Shown: in pieces, positions 1-6,827 of the stretch
How positions within the stretch are numbered: the first letter of the stretch is position 1
How the letters are laid out: each line of letters opens with the position of its first letter
DNA from: Anaerolineae bacterium
GTDB taxonomy: Bacteria; Chloroflexota; Anaerolineae; B4-G1
Reading direction: 5' to 3'
DNA length: 10,147 nt
NCBI GenBank assembly: GCA_030612185.1
Contig: JAUWOI010000113.1
Location: 1 to 10,147 of the forward strand
Notes under the pieces: model-generated
The model's input: only the letters and a program-made list of their open reading frames with translations
Databases searched by the model: none
Told to the model about the DNA's origin: nothing
Program-made: the position numbers and the translations under genes

Positions 1-70
1 AGGGGGCGAGATGGGGAGGCAGGAGACGAGAAACAGGAGACAGAGGGACAGGGGGGCAACGAGGGAAAGC
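1..70. repeat. Purine-rich low-complexity tract
   Basis: The plus strand is almost all A and G, built from loosely repeated words such as GGAGACGAG, GGAGACAGAG and GGGACAGGGG. It resembles the degenerate GGAGAC-type tracts seen between genes in some repeat-rich bacterial genomes. It overlaps the doubtful lipoprotein start and is the main reason to distrust that call. Confidence 0.45.
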
Positions 71-105
71 CAGTTTGTGCAGGTGGACGCTGATTTTAGT
101 TTCAT
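1..105 (-). CDS. Possible lipoprotein N-terminus, cut by window edge
   Basis: A minus-strand frame opens at ATG 105-103 and stays open to the edge (35 codons seen). It begins MKLKSAS, then has a hydrophobic run at about residues 13-27 and a lipobox-like LVSC with Cys29, followed by a proline-rich start of the mature part. That is the layout of a lipoprotein signal peptide cleaved by signal peptidase II. Caution: the DNA behind the hydrophobic part is a pyrimidine-only-like tract on the coding strand (purine-rich on + at about 1-65), and such low-complexity tracts also occur between genes and give Leu/Ser/Cys by chance. No convincing Shine-Dalgarno sequence precedes the ATG. The gene would lie 84 bases downstream of res in the same direction. 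Only sequence beyond the edge would show whether the frame continues. Confidence 0.25.
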   Translation of the reverse strand, partial: MKLKSASTCTNWLSLVAPLSLCLLFLVSCLPISPP

Positions 106-118
106 TTTCTGTCCGCTT

Positions 119-214
119 TCAGTCCGCTGTATCTCGGAGCGCTTCCTCCAGCCGCCTGACGTATGCCTCGGCCTGGGCGGTGAAGTGGCTACCTTTTGTA
201 TTCCCTGAACCCAT
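119..214 (-). CDS. Possible 31-aa small protein overlapping the res 3' end
   Basis: An ATG at 214-212 opens a 31-codon frame ending with TGA at 121-119. It overlaps the last 26 bases of res in another frame. The peptide starts MGSGNTKGSHF and ends in a charged helical stretch (AEAYVRRLEEALRDTAD) that looks more protein-like than random translation. I do not recognise it. There is no strong ribosome-binding site, although translational coupling to res would be possible. It could equally be the tail of a formerly longer gene, or chance. It was found by reading the frame downstream of res. Confidence 0.25.
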   Translation of the reverse strand: MGSGNTKGSHFTAQAEAYVRRLEEALRDTAD

Positions 215-2888
215 CCATCAACTGCCGAAACGTCTTTGGTTTGTATTGCTCAAAACTTTCTTCGTCTACGTAAACAAAATCGTATTCTACCTCTGCCTGC
301 ACGCGATTGATGTCTGCACACCACTGCCGCAGCCGTTCCATCTTCAGCGGCACGTCCAGGTCTGCCTGCCCTTTGGTTTCGACAATGACAATCCGCTTGT
401 CCGATACCTTGACCAGAAAGTCCGGGTAGTAGTTGGAAATATCGCCGTCCCCGTTCACATAGTCCAGTTTGAAATGCACCGCCAGATAGTTCTTGGCGTA
501 GGAAACAACATCGTCGCAGTCTTCGAGGAAACTGGCGAACAGCAGTTCAAAGCGACTGTCGCCGATGATGCGGTTAAAGACGCTCTTTTTCGGGATGAGG
601 TAGCCCTGATCCTTGGCCACGAAGGGGCGCGTCTGCCGCAGCTTGATCCAGTCGCGGATTTCGGCGTCGCCTTTGTCCTGTATGGTGAGGGCGTTGATCG
701 CTTTCTTGAAGGTCTCAATCAGCGTTTTTGTGGCGGCCAGTTCCGACAGGTTGCGCAGCGTGTTGGGGCTTTCCAGTTCCACCGGGCGGTCAAACAACTG
801 CTCTTGCACAAACGCCTTGACCTGGCCGTACAGCACGTCATAGCCGCTGACCAGCCGCAAGTCCTTCATGATGGTCCGCGCAAAGTAGCCGATCACGCTG
901 CGATAGTCCGCAATGCCGGCCGTGTCCAGAAAGGTGGTATGCGTCACCTCGCCGGTGGTGATGTCCTTGAAGACGATCTCCCGCTGTTCCTCTTCCGTAA
1001 ACTGAAGGTAGGCCACGCGTTGGTGCCCCAACGCGCCCACATCCAGATCGCTCAGGCTCTTATATTCCCGGTAGACGCGCGGCGTCAGCACCGGGATTTC
1101 AATATCCAGCGCCGCAATGTCTTTCTTCTCGTTTTCCTTGTCTATCTCCACCACCAGCGGCGTTTTAGCCTGCGTGCCTTCCCCCATCGCCTTACGCTCC
1201 AGCACCACGCCTTCGGCCTGGATGGATTCCACGAACTCCATAAAGGCATTCGTGCCAACCACGCTGACATATTCTTCCACGCCGCCGGGGTACATTTTGC
1301 GCAGGCCGCGCCCCAGGGTCTGTTCGGGCAGAATGTTGCTCTTGGCGGAATAGGCGCGCAGGCCCACAATGGTGGTGACGTTACGCACATCCCACCCCTC
1401 TTTGAGCACCATCACTGAGATGATGGCCTTGTAGGGACTGTCCAGCCCGTCAATTTCGTTGGCCTGTTTGCGCAGATCTTCCAGTTCTTTCTTTTTCTTT
1501 CCCGACCGCGCTTCTGAAATCTCGCCGGTTCTCTTGGTGTGAATGACCAGCACGGCGTCTTTCAGATCGGGGTAGTGGCCTTCGAGGTACGCGGCCACGT
1601 CGTCGCAGTTGCGCGTGTCGTCGGTCATCACGAACAGGATGGCTTTCTGGCCCATCTTTTCGTGTTCGGTGTATGCCTTGCGCCACTCGATCACGCCCAG
1701 GTGAATATAGTCGGCGTATTTCTCGGTGTACTTGCTGCTCTGGCGTTCCACCAGTTTGGCGCGGCTGGCGGCGTCGGGCAGGACGGGATGCTTGACCACG
1801 TTTTGCGAGATGGCTTCCACCAGCGGGTAATCAACCACGGTCTGCACGAAAATCGCGCCATTGTTGTGTTTGGGCGTGGCGGTCACGTCCACTTGCAGAG
1901 AGAGTGCGGCTCCTTTTTGCTTCAACCGGTTGTGAATATCTTCGATGGATTTGAACCAGGCCATGCGCGGGTCGTGGATATGGTGCGCCTCGTCGTTCAG
2001 CACCATCAGTTCGTCAATGTCGCGCACGATCATGCCAAGATCCACCTTGGAGTCGGTGGTCGCGCCGGTAGGATGCTGGCCCAGAAAATAGTCCATCGTG
2101 TTCTCGTCATCGGCCGATGCGGGAATGTCGTCCCCGGCATAGACGCGGTGAATGTTGGTCAGGAAGATGTTGCCGGTGGGACGGGTGATGCGCACCTCGT
2201 CTTGCCGGTGCAGGGTCAGTTGAAAATCGTCGCGCCAGTTGCGCCCGTCCACGCCATTGTCGGGCAAGACCGGGTCTGCAAAGAAAATGCGCAACCCCTG
2301 AAAATCTCTGTAAATACGGTCCAGCACGATGATGTTGGGGGCGATCACCAAAAAGTTGCGCGCCAGGTCCGACCCCGGCTCGTACAGTTTGTGGTAAAAA
2401 CTCCAGGCCAGTACCAGGCTCAGCACCTTGGTCTTGCCGGAGCCGGTCGCCATCTTGATCACAAAGCGCCGCCAGGTCTCGTCAAACATGCCGGTGGAGA
2501 CCGCGCCGGAACTGTCAAAGCGCATCAGGTCGTACTTGTCCTGCACCCCCACCAGATCATACAGATAGATGATCGTCTCCAGCGCCTCGCGCTGGGCGAA
2601 GTAATACTGAAACTCGGCCAGGCCCTCACCCCCAGCCCCTCTCCCGGAGGGCGAGGGGAGCAGGTGCGGGGTGTTGAACCACCAGTTGAGCAGGCTCTTG
2701 CTCGTGTCCGTCGCGCCGACGTAGCCGCTGTCCCGCCATTCCTTCACCTTGCGGCGCAGTTGCGAGACCAACGGAGGCATGAGTTTGTCCATGCTGGTCT
2801 CGCGCAGGGCTTCATCCGCCGGGAACCAGCGGAGAACCGGGTCGAGGATGGCATAGGGCGATTCGGGAAAGTTAGGATGTAGAGCCAT
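189..2888 (-). CDS. res: Type III-like restriction enzyme Res subunit (DEAH helicase-nuclease)
   Basis: ATP-driven translocase and DNA-cutting subunit of a type III-like restriction-modification system, acting with Mod on unmethylated DNA. Numbering is from the ATG at 2888 (899 aa). Visible superfamily 2 helicase motifs: Walker A with GSGKT at 149-153, DEAH at 299-302, TATP at 336-339 and motif VI with Q..GRGLR at 523-530. Near the C-terminus, PD at 822-823 and ETK at 837-839 form a PD-(D/E)XK nuclease site. All key residues are intact. An in-frame ATG at 2912 would add eight residues but overlaps the DUF4411 tail and has GGAA almost touching it. I prefer 2888 because, from memory, related proteins begin MALHPNF and a GTGGAG lies 11 bases upstream. 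The start is four bases after the DUF4411 stop. Residues about 77-89 (LPSPSGRGAGGEG) are encoded by a hairpin repeat and look like an insertion. Long plus-strand frames opposite this gene are shadows. Confidence 0.93.
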   Translation of the reverse strand: MALHPNFPESPYAILDPVLRWFPADEALRETSMDKLMPPLVSQLRRKVKEWRDSGYVGATDTSKSLLNWWFNTPHLLPSPSGRGAGGEGLAEFQYYFAQREALETIIYLYDLVGVQDKYDLMRFDSSGAVSTGMFDETWRRFVIKMATGSGKTKVLSLVLAWSFYHKLYEPGSDLARNFLVIAPNIIVLDRIYRDFQGLRIFFADPVLPDNGVDGRNWRDDFQLTLHRQDEVRITRPTGNIFLTNIHRVYAGDDIPASADDENTMDYFLGQHPTGATTDSKVDLGMIVRDIDELMVLNDEAHHIHDPRMAWFKSIEDIHNRLKQKGAALSLQVDVTATPKHNNGAIFVQTVVDYPLVEAISQNVVKHPVLPDAASRAKLVERQSSKYTEKYADYIHLGVIEWRKAYTEHEKMGQKAILFVMTDDTRNCDDVAAYLEGHYPDLKDAVLVIHTKRTGEISEARSGKKKKELEDLRKQANEIDGLDSPYKAIISVMVLKEGWDVRNVTTIVGLRAYSAKSNILPEQTLGRGLRKMYPGGVEEYVSVVGTNAFMEFVESIQAEGVVLERKAMGEGTQAKTPLVVEIDKENEKKDIAALDIEIPVLTPRVYREYKSLSDLDVGALGHQRVAYLQFTEEEQREIVFKDITTGEVTHTTFLDTAGIADYRSVIGYFARTIMKDLRLVSGYDVLYGQVKAFVQEQLFDRPVELESPNTLRNLSELAATKTLIETFKKAINALTIQDKGDAEIRDWIKLRQTRPFVAKDQGYLIPKKSVFNRIIGDSRFELLFASFLEDCDDVVSYAKNYLAVHFKLDYVNGDGDISNYYPDFLVKVSDKRIVIVETKGQADLDVPLKMERLRQWCADINRVQAEVEYDFVYVDEESFEQYKPKTFRQLMDGFREYKR
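2624..2660. repeat. Hairpin repeat inserted in frame in res
   Basis: This GC-rich stretch contains CCCCTC (2636-2641) pairing with GAGGGG (2653-2658), and an inner CCC/GGG stem (2643-2645 with 2649-2651) around a GGA loop. It matches the general 'cctcacccccagcccctctccc' family of dispersed repeats known from repeat-rich bacterial genomes (recalled, not searched). On the coding strand it gives LPSPSGRGAGGEG between TPHL and LAEFQYYF. The frame is kept, so Res gains about a dozen low-complexity residues ahead of the helicase core. Confidence 0.8.
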
Positions 2889-2892
2889 ATTC

Positions 2893-3436
2893 TCAAAATC
2901 TCCACTTTTCATTTTCCATAAACGCTTCCAGGTTCAGGCACGGTATGTCAAAGTGCTCGCATACATTGGGAATCCTGGCCGCATTCGGTTTCTTGACCTC
3001 TTGTGTGACGACACACCCTTCTTCTTGTATCTTGGCTTTGGCAATCACGAACGGGTCGGCAACAGGTTTCCCATTTAGCCGTTCCTTCTTCCTGATAAGC
3101 ATCTGGAAATGAGTAATCTTGAAAATCTCGTATCTACCCAGACATAGCCCGGATGGAACACGGATGACACAGATTCTGCGGATTTTCACAGATTTTTTTC
3201 TGAACCGGACACCGACAGGCGGCCCTGGGATGCAAACTAACGCCGATTTTACTCACTTTGTCTGCGTGCACCTGAAATCTCCGAAAATCCGTGTCTATCC
3301 GTCCAATCCGTGTTAATCCGTGTGATATTTTTCGCCCTGTCTGGGTAGTTACGTTTTCCCAAAGCGACGGGAAGCGATCCGGGTAATAGTACCTGAATAG
3401 ATCGATCAAAGGGCTGCTATCGAATACATAGATCAT
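2893..3436 (-). pseudogene. DUF4411 PIN-like protein, broken by a repeat element
   Basis: The start at 3436 encodes MIYVFDSSPLIDLF...FPSLWEN, the typical N-terminus of DUF4411 proteins (PIN-like fold, putative RNase). After about residue 28 the frame enters a 215-bp element. Beyond it, in another frame from about 3129 to the TGA at 2895-2893, the C-terminal part follows: EIFKITHFQMLI, then NGKPVADPFVIA, IPNVCEHF and ending NEKWRF. The two parts total about 105 residues, whereas the family is usually about 160-170, so some 50 central codons are missing. The first frame runs through the element and stops at TAG inside its far terminal repeat, giving a 100-aa fusion product. The N-terminal Asp6 of the PIN site remains, but the middle acidic residues are gone, so nuclease activity is unlikely. 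The start overlaps the upstream gene as ATGA and has AGAGGGG at 3450-3444, seven bases ahead. Proteins of this family often sit beside XRE/ImmA genes as putative toxin partners. Confidence 0.85.
3129..3353. mobile_element. MITE-like element with inverted ends inside the DUF4411 gene
   Basis: The ends at 3129-3144 and 3338-3353 are inverted repeats, CGTAWCTACCCAGACA, matching at 15 of 16 bases. The core between the outermost CTACCC and GGGTAG (3134-3348) is 215 bp. Both arms carry multiple copies of the word ATCCGTG or CACGGAT, pointing inward in opposite orientation (left arm at about 3158-3200, right arm at about 3285-3325), so the element could fold on itself. It encodes no transposase, which fits a non-autonomous element moved in trans. 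No long target duplication is visible. Only the dinucleotide TA stands at both borders (3131-3132 and 3350-3351), which would fit a TA-targeting transposase, but this is weak. The insertion accompanies a loss of host coding sequence. Confidence 0.75.
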
Positions 3437-4605
3437 GCTGTCGCCCCTCTGGGGAACAACAGATTTTCCATGCCAGGTACATTTTTGACCTTCACCCCCA
3501 GATAATCCGCCAATTGTTCGACGGAGATTCTATTTTGATAATACCGGCTGAAAGCTGTCCCCAAGTATCGCTCTCCAAGATAGGCGCCAATGTTCCTGTA
3601 ATAGTCGCCGCCCTTGCCCGAACTCGTTTTGGCAGATTGTGTCCAGTCTCGGGCTTTTTCTTCGTAAACTGCTTGCTCAACTAATTTCCTGTCAAGCAGT
3701 TTTCTGAGAATGACTTCTCTGCTGACATGATAAATCTCGGCCAGTTCTTGGATCGATTCGTCATTGATGGCGTCTATGTCACTTATTCTCTGCTCAAAGT
3801 CTCGCCCGGGGACAAGAAACTCTCCGGTGAACCGATTACAGAGAACTTCGATTCGGCGACTGTCTCCATCCAGGTGATCGAGATAATCGTCGAGTGGTGT
3901 ATCAATGCCGCCAGTTCGAAACAGCAAATGCGCCAACTCGTGGAAAAGCGTGAATATCTGCCTGTTCTTCGGCTGGCTATTGTTCACATAGATGATGGGG
4001 AATTGTTCATCATACAGGCAAAAGCCTGAGAACAGATCGACCCGGAAGGCGTCTTTGAAGACAAAGACGCCGTGTTCTTCCAGCGCATCCCGCCAGACTT
4101 TGAGGGCCTCCTTGCTGTTCCTCCATTGCCTTTGCCTGACCAAATCGATTCCCAGGTAATCGCGAACTGTGGCAGCCATTTGTTCGGATGACACCCTGGG
4201 GTCAAATGACAAGTCTTGGACAATATGCCGTGAGGCCGGGTTGGCATTGTCGTAGAGTTCGGCGAGATTGAGCTGCATTACTCTCGCCTTGCGGATCAGG
4301 AAGCGTATCCGTTCCGGCAGCCGTTCGATTGCATACTCGGGCAAAGTGCGAAATGATTGTTTTGGCGTTTCTTCCTGCGGCGGCTCTGGGAAGAAAAACA
4401 GCGCCAGTGGCCGCTTGTAAATTTTGTAGGCGATACGTTCCAATTGGGGATATGATGGGCTGCCCTCGCCATTCTCCCAGGACAGGACAGTCTCCGCCGT
4501 AACACGTTTGCGATCCATCTTTTGGACCACATCATTTACACCTAACCCGGCTGTTTCTCTGGCCCATTTGAGTATATCAGGATTAACAGGAATTGGCTCA
4601 CTCAT
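3433..4605 (-). CDS. XRE-family HTH plus ImmA/IrrE metallopeptidase protein
   Basis: A 390-aa protein with an N-terminal Cro/C1-type helix-turn-helix (about residues 8-66, including VTAETVLSWENGEGSPSYPQ). Its central ImmA/IrrE (COG2856, DUF955) zinc-peptidase domain has the HELAH motif at 222-226 and a downstream glutamate helix at about 252-262 (IEVLCNRFTGEF). The C-terminal region (about 333-379) contains YYRNIGAYLGERYLG. ImmA proteins cleave or release repressors, and fused XRE-ImmA proteins are commonly partners in toxin-antitoxin-like pairs. Here the likely partner is the DUF4411 gene that starts in an ATGA overlap at its stop. Its own ATG at 4605 overlaps the mod stop as ATGA. A perfect GGAGGT at 4617-4612 lies six bases upstream, inside mod, so it should be well translated. 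It probably acts as autoregulator or antitoxin of the operon; that role is inference. It appears intact. Confidence 0.88.
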   Translation of the reverse strand: MSEPIPVNPDILKWARETAGLGVNDVVQKMDRKRVTAETVLSWENGEGSPSYPQLERIAYKIYKRPLALFFFPEPPQEETPKQSFRTLPEYAIERLPERIRFLIRKARVMQLNLAELYDNANPASRHIVQDLSFDPRVSSEQMAATVRDYLGIDLVRQRQWRNSKEALKVWRDALEEHGVFVFKDAFRVDLFSGFCLYDEQFPIIYVNNSQPKNRQIFTLFHELAHLLFRTGGIDTPLDDYLDHLDGDSRRIEVLCNRFTGEFLVPGRDFEQRISDIDAINDESIQELAEIYHVSREVILRKLLDRKLVEQAVYEEKARDWTQSAKTSSGKGGDYYRNIGAYLGERYLGTAFSRYYQNRISVEQLADYLGVKVKNVPGMENLLFPRGATA

Positions 4606-6827
4606 ACCGTCACCTCCACGATCGTCATCGTGTCATTGCCAAAGATGTCCACCACCTTGACCGCCAGTTTGCGCCGCCCCGGCTCACATTCGTGAAAGAC
4701 GCTGGTCAGTTCCAGCGAGCGGTCTTTTTTGGTGCGGAAGGATTGCCACTCATTCTCAAAGATGAAATCCCCCGTCCAGCGCTCTTCCCATTCGCCGTTT
4801 TCTTCGTTCTTCACTCGGACGATCTCGCGCTTGCTCTCAAAGTTGAAATCCACCGCCCAGTAATCAATCCAGTCCGTCCAGTTCTGGGTGAGCAGTTCGC
4901 GGCTGACGATGCCGTGCGCGTCCTTGCTCACCTTGACGATCTGCCCCCGCTCCACCACGCTCTTGCTCTTTTTGTTTTTGAGGGACACCTCGGCGGCGGC
5001 GATGGAATCCTGCGAATAAAAGACTGAAAAGTCGGTCAGTTCCACCGCGACCCCCCTCGTTCCCCCCTTCTGGGGGGATGATAGATGCGGCTTGACCTCG
5101 ATGAATGACACGTCGTGAAAAACCACCTGGTTCTTCTCCACCGCCCGCTTGTCGAACACCTCGGCGGGGATGTACTTGGGGGCGATGTCAATGCCTTTGG
5201 CGCGGGCTTCGTCCAGCACGTTGGGGAACAGCCCCATCTCGAACTCAAAGCCCAGAATGTCCACGCGGGTGATGTGCTTCTGGCGACATTCCAGGATGAT
5301 CTCTTCCACGAACAACCGCGTCACCGGCAGGTTGACCGGCCCCACCGCCACCAACCGCCCGGCCTTTTTGCCGTGGAAGGCGGCAAAGCCGGTGGTCTTT
5401 TCGGCGCGGTAGGCGCGCAGGATCAGGTCGAGGAAGGCGGCTTCCTTTTGCTCCAACTGCTTTTGCTGCTCCGCCTCGCGCAGGTTGGGGTTGACGCCAA
5501 TATAGTGCTGGCGCTCGTACTTGCCCAGGTTGAGGATCTCAAAGGCGCGGTAGTTCTTGCCATCGGCTTTCAGTGCTCGCTGCACGCCGATCAAACGCTT
5601 GCGCGTGGTGTGGATGGCAAACTTGCCGAGATCGGAAACGATCCACTTGCGACCAAGTTTTTCGGCCACGGCGGCGGTGGTGCCGGAGCCGCAGAAGAAG
5701 TCGGCGACCAGATCGCCTGCGTTGGAGGAGGCCATTATTATGCGTTCGATTAATTCTGCCGGTTTTTGTGTTGGATACCCTGTTCTGTCTTTTGCTACTT
5801 GGTTCAACTGGTGAATATCATTCCAATAATCGAGACACAGCGTCCCTTCCTTCATGTAATATCGCATCACAAGTTCAGGATGATTTACTTCCCACTCTGG
5901 AGATACATCACGAGCCCCTTTTATTGGACTATCTTTCAAGAAGCGGCCAATCAATCTATAGCGCCCGTTTTCGTCTTCATACTTGTATCGCGCTTTCTGC
6001 TCATCATCTAACGGCGACATGATCGCCTCATAGTTAAAAATCCAGTTGGCTGATTTAGTGTAGAAATAAATCGTGTCATGGCGGCGACCATAAGCTACCT
6101 TGGGTACTCGACCACCTGTATAACACCAAGAAATTTCATTCCTAAATCCCGCTTTGTCGTTATCTCCACCTTTACCAAAAACCTCATCCAGCACCATTCT
6201 AATCATGCTGTTTACGCGAGGATCACAATGCACATAAATACTCCCGTCCTCGGCCAGCAAATCGCGCATCAGCACCAGCCGCTCATACATCATGGCAATA
6301 TAGGAATCCGCACCCTGGCCCCACGTGTCGCGGTAGGCGATCTCTTCCAGAATATTGGGCTTTTTGGTAAAGGTGTGAGCTTGCCCTGAGCCTGTCGAAG
6401 GGCCGATCTGGATGTCCATCGTAAAATCCGCCCCCACGTCAAAGGGCGGGTCAATGTAGATCAGTTTGAGGCCGCCCTGCCGTTCGATCTCCTCGCGCAG
6501 GGGGCCGTTCTTCAGCGATGAGAGGATGATCTTGTTGTCGCCCCAGATGAGTTTGTTCGTCCAGCCCTTGAGTTGGCGGCCGCGGGCGTCCAGGTCGAAC
6601 AGGCTCATCTGCAAGCGGGTGTCCCTTTCGGCGCGCGGTTCGTCCACCTGCTCGATCACCTGAAAGGGCAGGACGATATTGCAGACCTCGCTCGTCTTGC
6701 CGTTCCAGACCAGTTCCACCTCGCGCTTGTCCTCAAAGAGCAGAAAGCGGTACTTGTCCGGCAGGGGCTTGTCGGCTTCGATATAGCGAATGATCTCTTG
6801 TTGTTCCTGTTCGGTTAGTCGGGGCAT
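4602..6827 (-). CDS. mod: Type III-like DNA methyltransferase Mod subunit
   Basis: A 741-aa S-adenosylmethionine-dependent adenine or N4-cytosine methyltransferase that marks host DNA and supplies target recognition to Res. Motif IV, DPPF, is at 126-129. Motif X/I follows as YPTQKP at 351-356 and ADFFCGSGTT at 375-384. The order DPPF before FxGxG is the beta class used by type III Mod proteins. The variable stretch at about 225-345 is the likely target recognition domain. A further 300 residues beyond the core probably contact Res. The start at 6827 has AGAGAGG (6840-6834) six bases ahead, and upstream codons give no better start. Two insertions coded by repeats keep the frame: GPSTGSGQA at about 142-150, just after motif IV, and PHLSSPQKGGTRG at about 580-592. 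It is the first gene of the operon and overlaps the next by four bases. Catalytic motifs are intact, so activity is likely; the modified sequence cannot be read from here. Confidence 0.92.
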   Translation of the reverse strand: MPRLTEQEQQEIIRYIEADKPLPDKYRFLLFEDKREVELVWNGKTSEVCNIVLPFQVIEQVDEPRAERDTRLQMSLFDLDARGRQLKGWTNKLIWGDNKIILSSLKNGPLREEIERQGGLKLIYIDPPFDVGADFTMDIQIGPSTGSGQAHTFTKKPNILEEIAYRDTWGQGADSYIAMMYERLVLMRDLLAEDGSIYVHCDPRVNSMIRMVLDEVFGKGGDNDKAGFRNEISWCYTGGRVPKVAYGRRHDTIYFYTKSANWIFNYEAIMSPLDDEQKARYKYEDENGRYRLIGRFLKDSPIKGARDVSPEWEVNHPELVMRYYMKEGTLCLDYWNDIHQLNQVAKDRTGYPTQKPAELIERIIMASSNAGDLVADFFCGSGTTAAVAEKLGRKWIVSDLGKFAIHTTRKRLIGVQRALKADGKNYRAFEILNLGKYERQHYIGVNPNLREAEQQKQLEQKEAAFLDLILRAYRAEKTTGFAAFHGKKAGRLVAVGPVNLPVTRLFVEEIILECRQKHITRVDILGFEFEMGLFPNVLDEARAKGIDIAPKYIPAEVFDKRAVEKNQVVFHDVSFIEVKPHLSSPQKGGTRGVAVELTDFSVFYSQDSIAAAEVSLKNKKSKSVVERGQIVKVSKDAHGIVSRELLTQNWTDWIDYWAVDFNFESKREIVRVKNEENGEWEERWTGDFIFENEWQSFRTKKDRSLELTSVFHECEPGRRKLAVKVVDIFGNDTMTIVEVTV
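4606..4617 (-). promoter_or_regulatory. Strong Shine-Dalgarno of the XRE/ImmA gene inside mod
   Basis: GGAGGT at 4617-4612 stands six bases before the ATG at 4605, within the last codons of mod. This fixes the start of the XRE/ImmA gene and suggests that it is translated at a high rate independently of simple stop-start coupling. Confidence 0.7.
5048..5081. repeat. G/C hairpin repeat inserted in frame in mod 3' region
   Basis: CCCCCC at 5062-5067 and GGGGGG at 5072-5077 form a perfect six-base stem with a TTCT loop. A further CCCCCC lies at 5051-5056. This resembles the 'ATCCCCCC...GGGGGGAACG' class of dispersed repeats (recalled). On the coding strand it gives SSPQKGGTRG between IEVKPH and VAVELTDF. 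The frame is preserved. Confidence 0.75.
6375..6404. repeat. CTTCGACAGGCTCAGGGC-type repeat inserted in frame in mod
   Basis: The minus strand reads CCCTTCGACAGGCTCAGGGC, a widespread dispersed repeat whose translation PSTGSGQA is a known signature of such insertions in coding regions. Inverted arms GCCCT (6383-6387) and AGGGC (6399-6403) can pair. It adds about ten residues 14 positions after the catalytic DPPF of Mod, without breaking the frame. Confidence 0.85.

Noticed and set aside
75..1418. 447-codon plus-strand open frame opposite res
   Set aside because: Antisense shadow of a strongly supported gene; His- and Val-rich translation with no recognisable domain and no ribosome site.
1539..2882. 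Second 447-codon plus-strand open frame opposite res
   Set aside because: Antisense shadow caused by the codon use of res; the His/Val/Gly-rich translation has no known motif.
3119..3350. ATCCGTG words as a CRISPR array
   Set aside because: Repeat words are short, irregularly spaced and arranged as opposed arms; no constant repeat-spacer unit.
5115..5753. 212-codon plus-strand frame opposite mod
   Set aside because: Shadow of mod, rich in Gly/Val/His/Leu as typical of reversed coding sequence.
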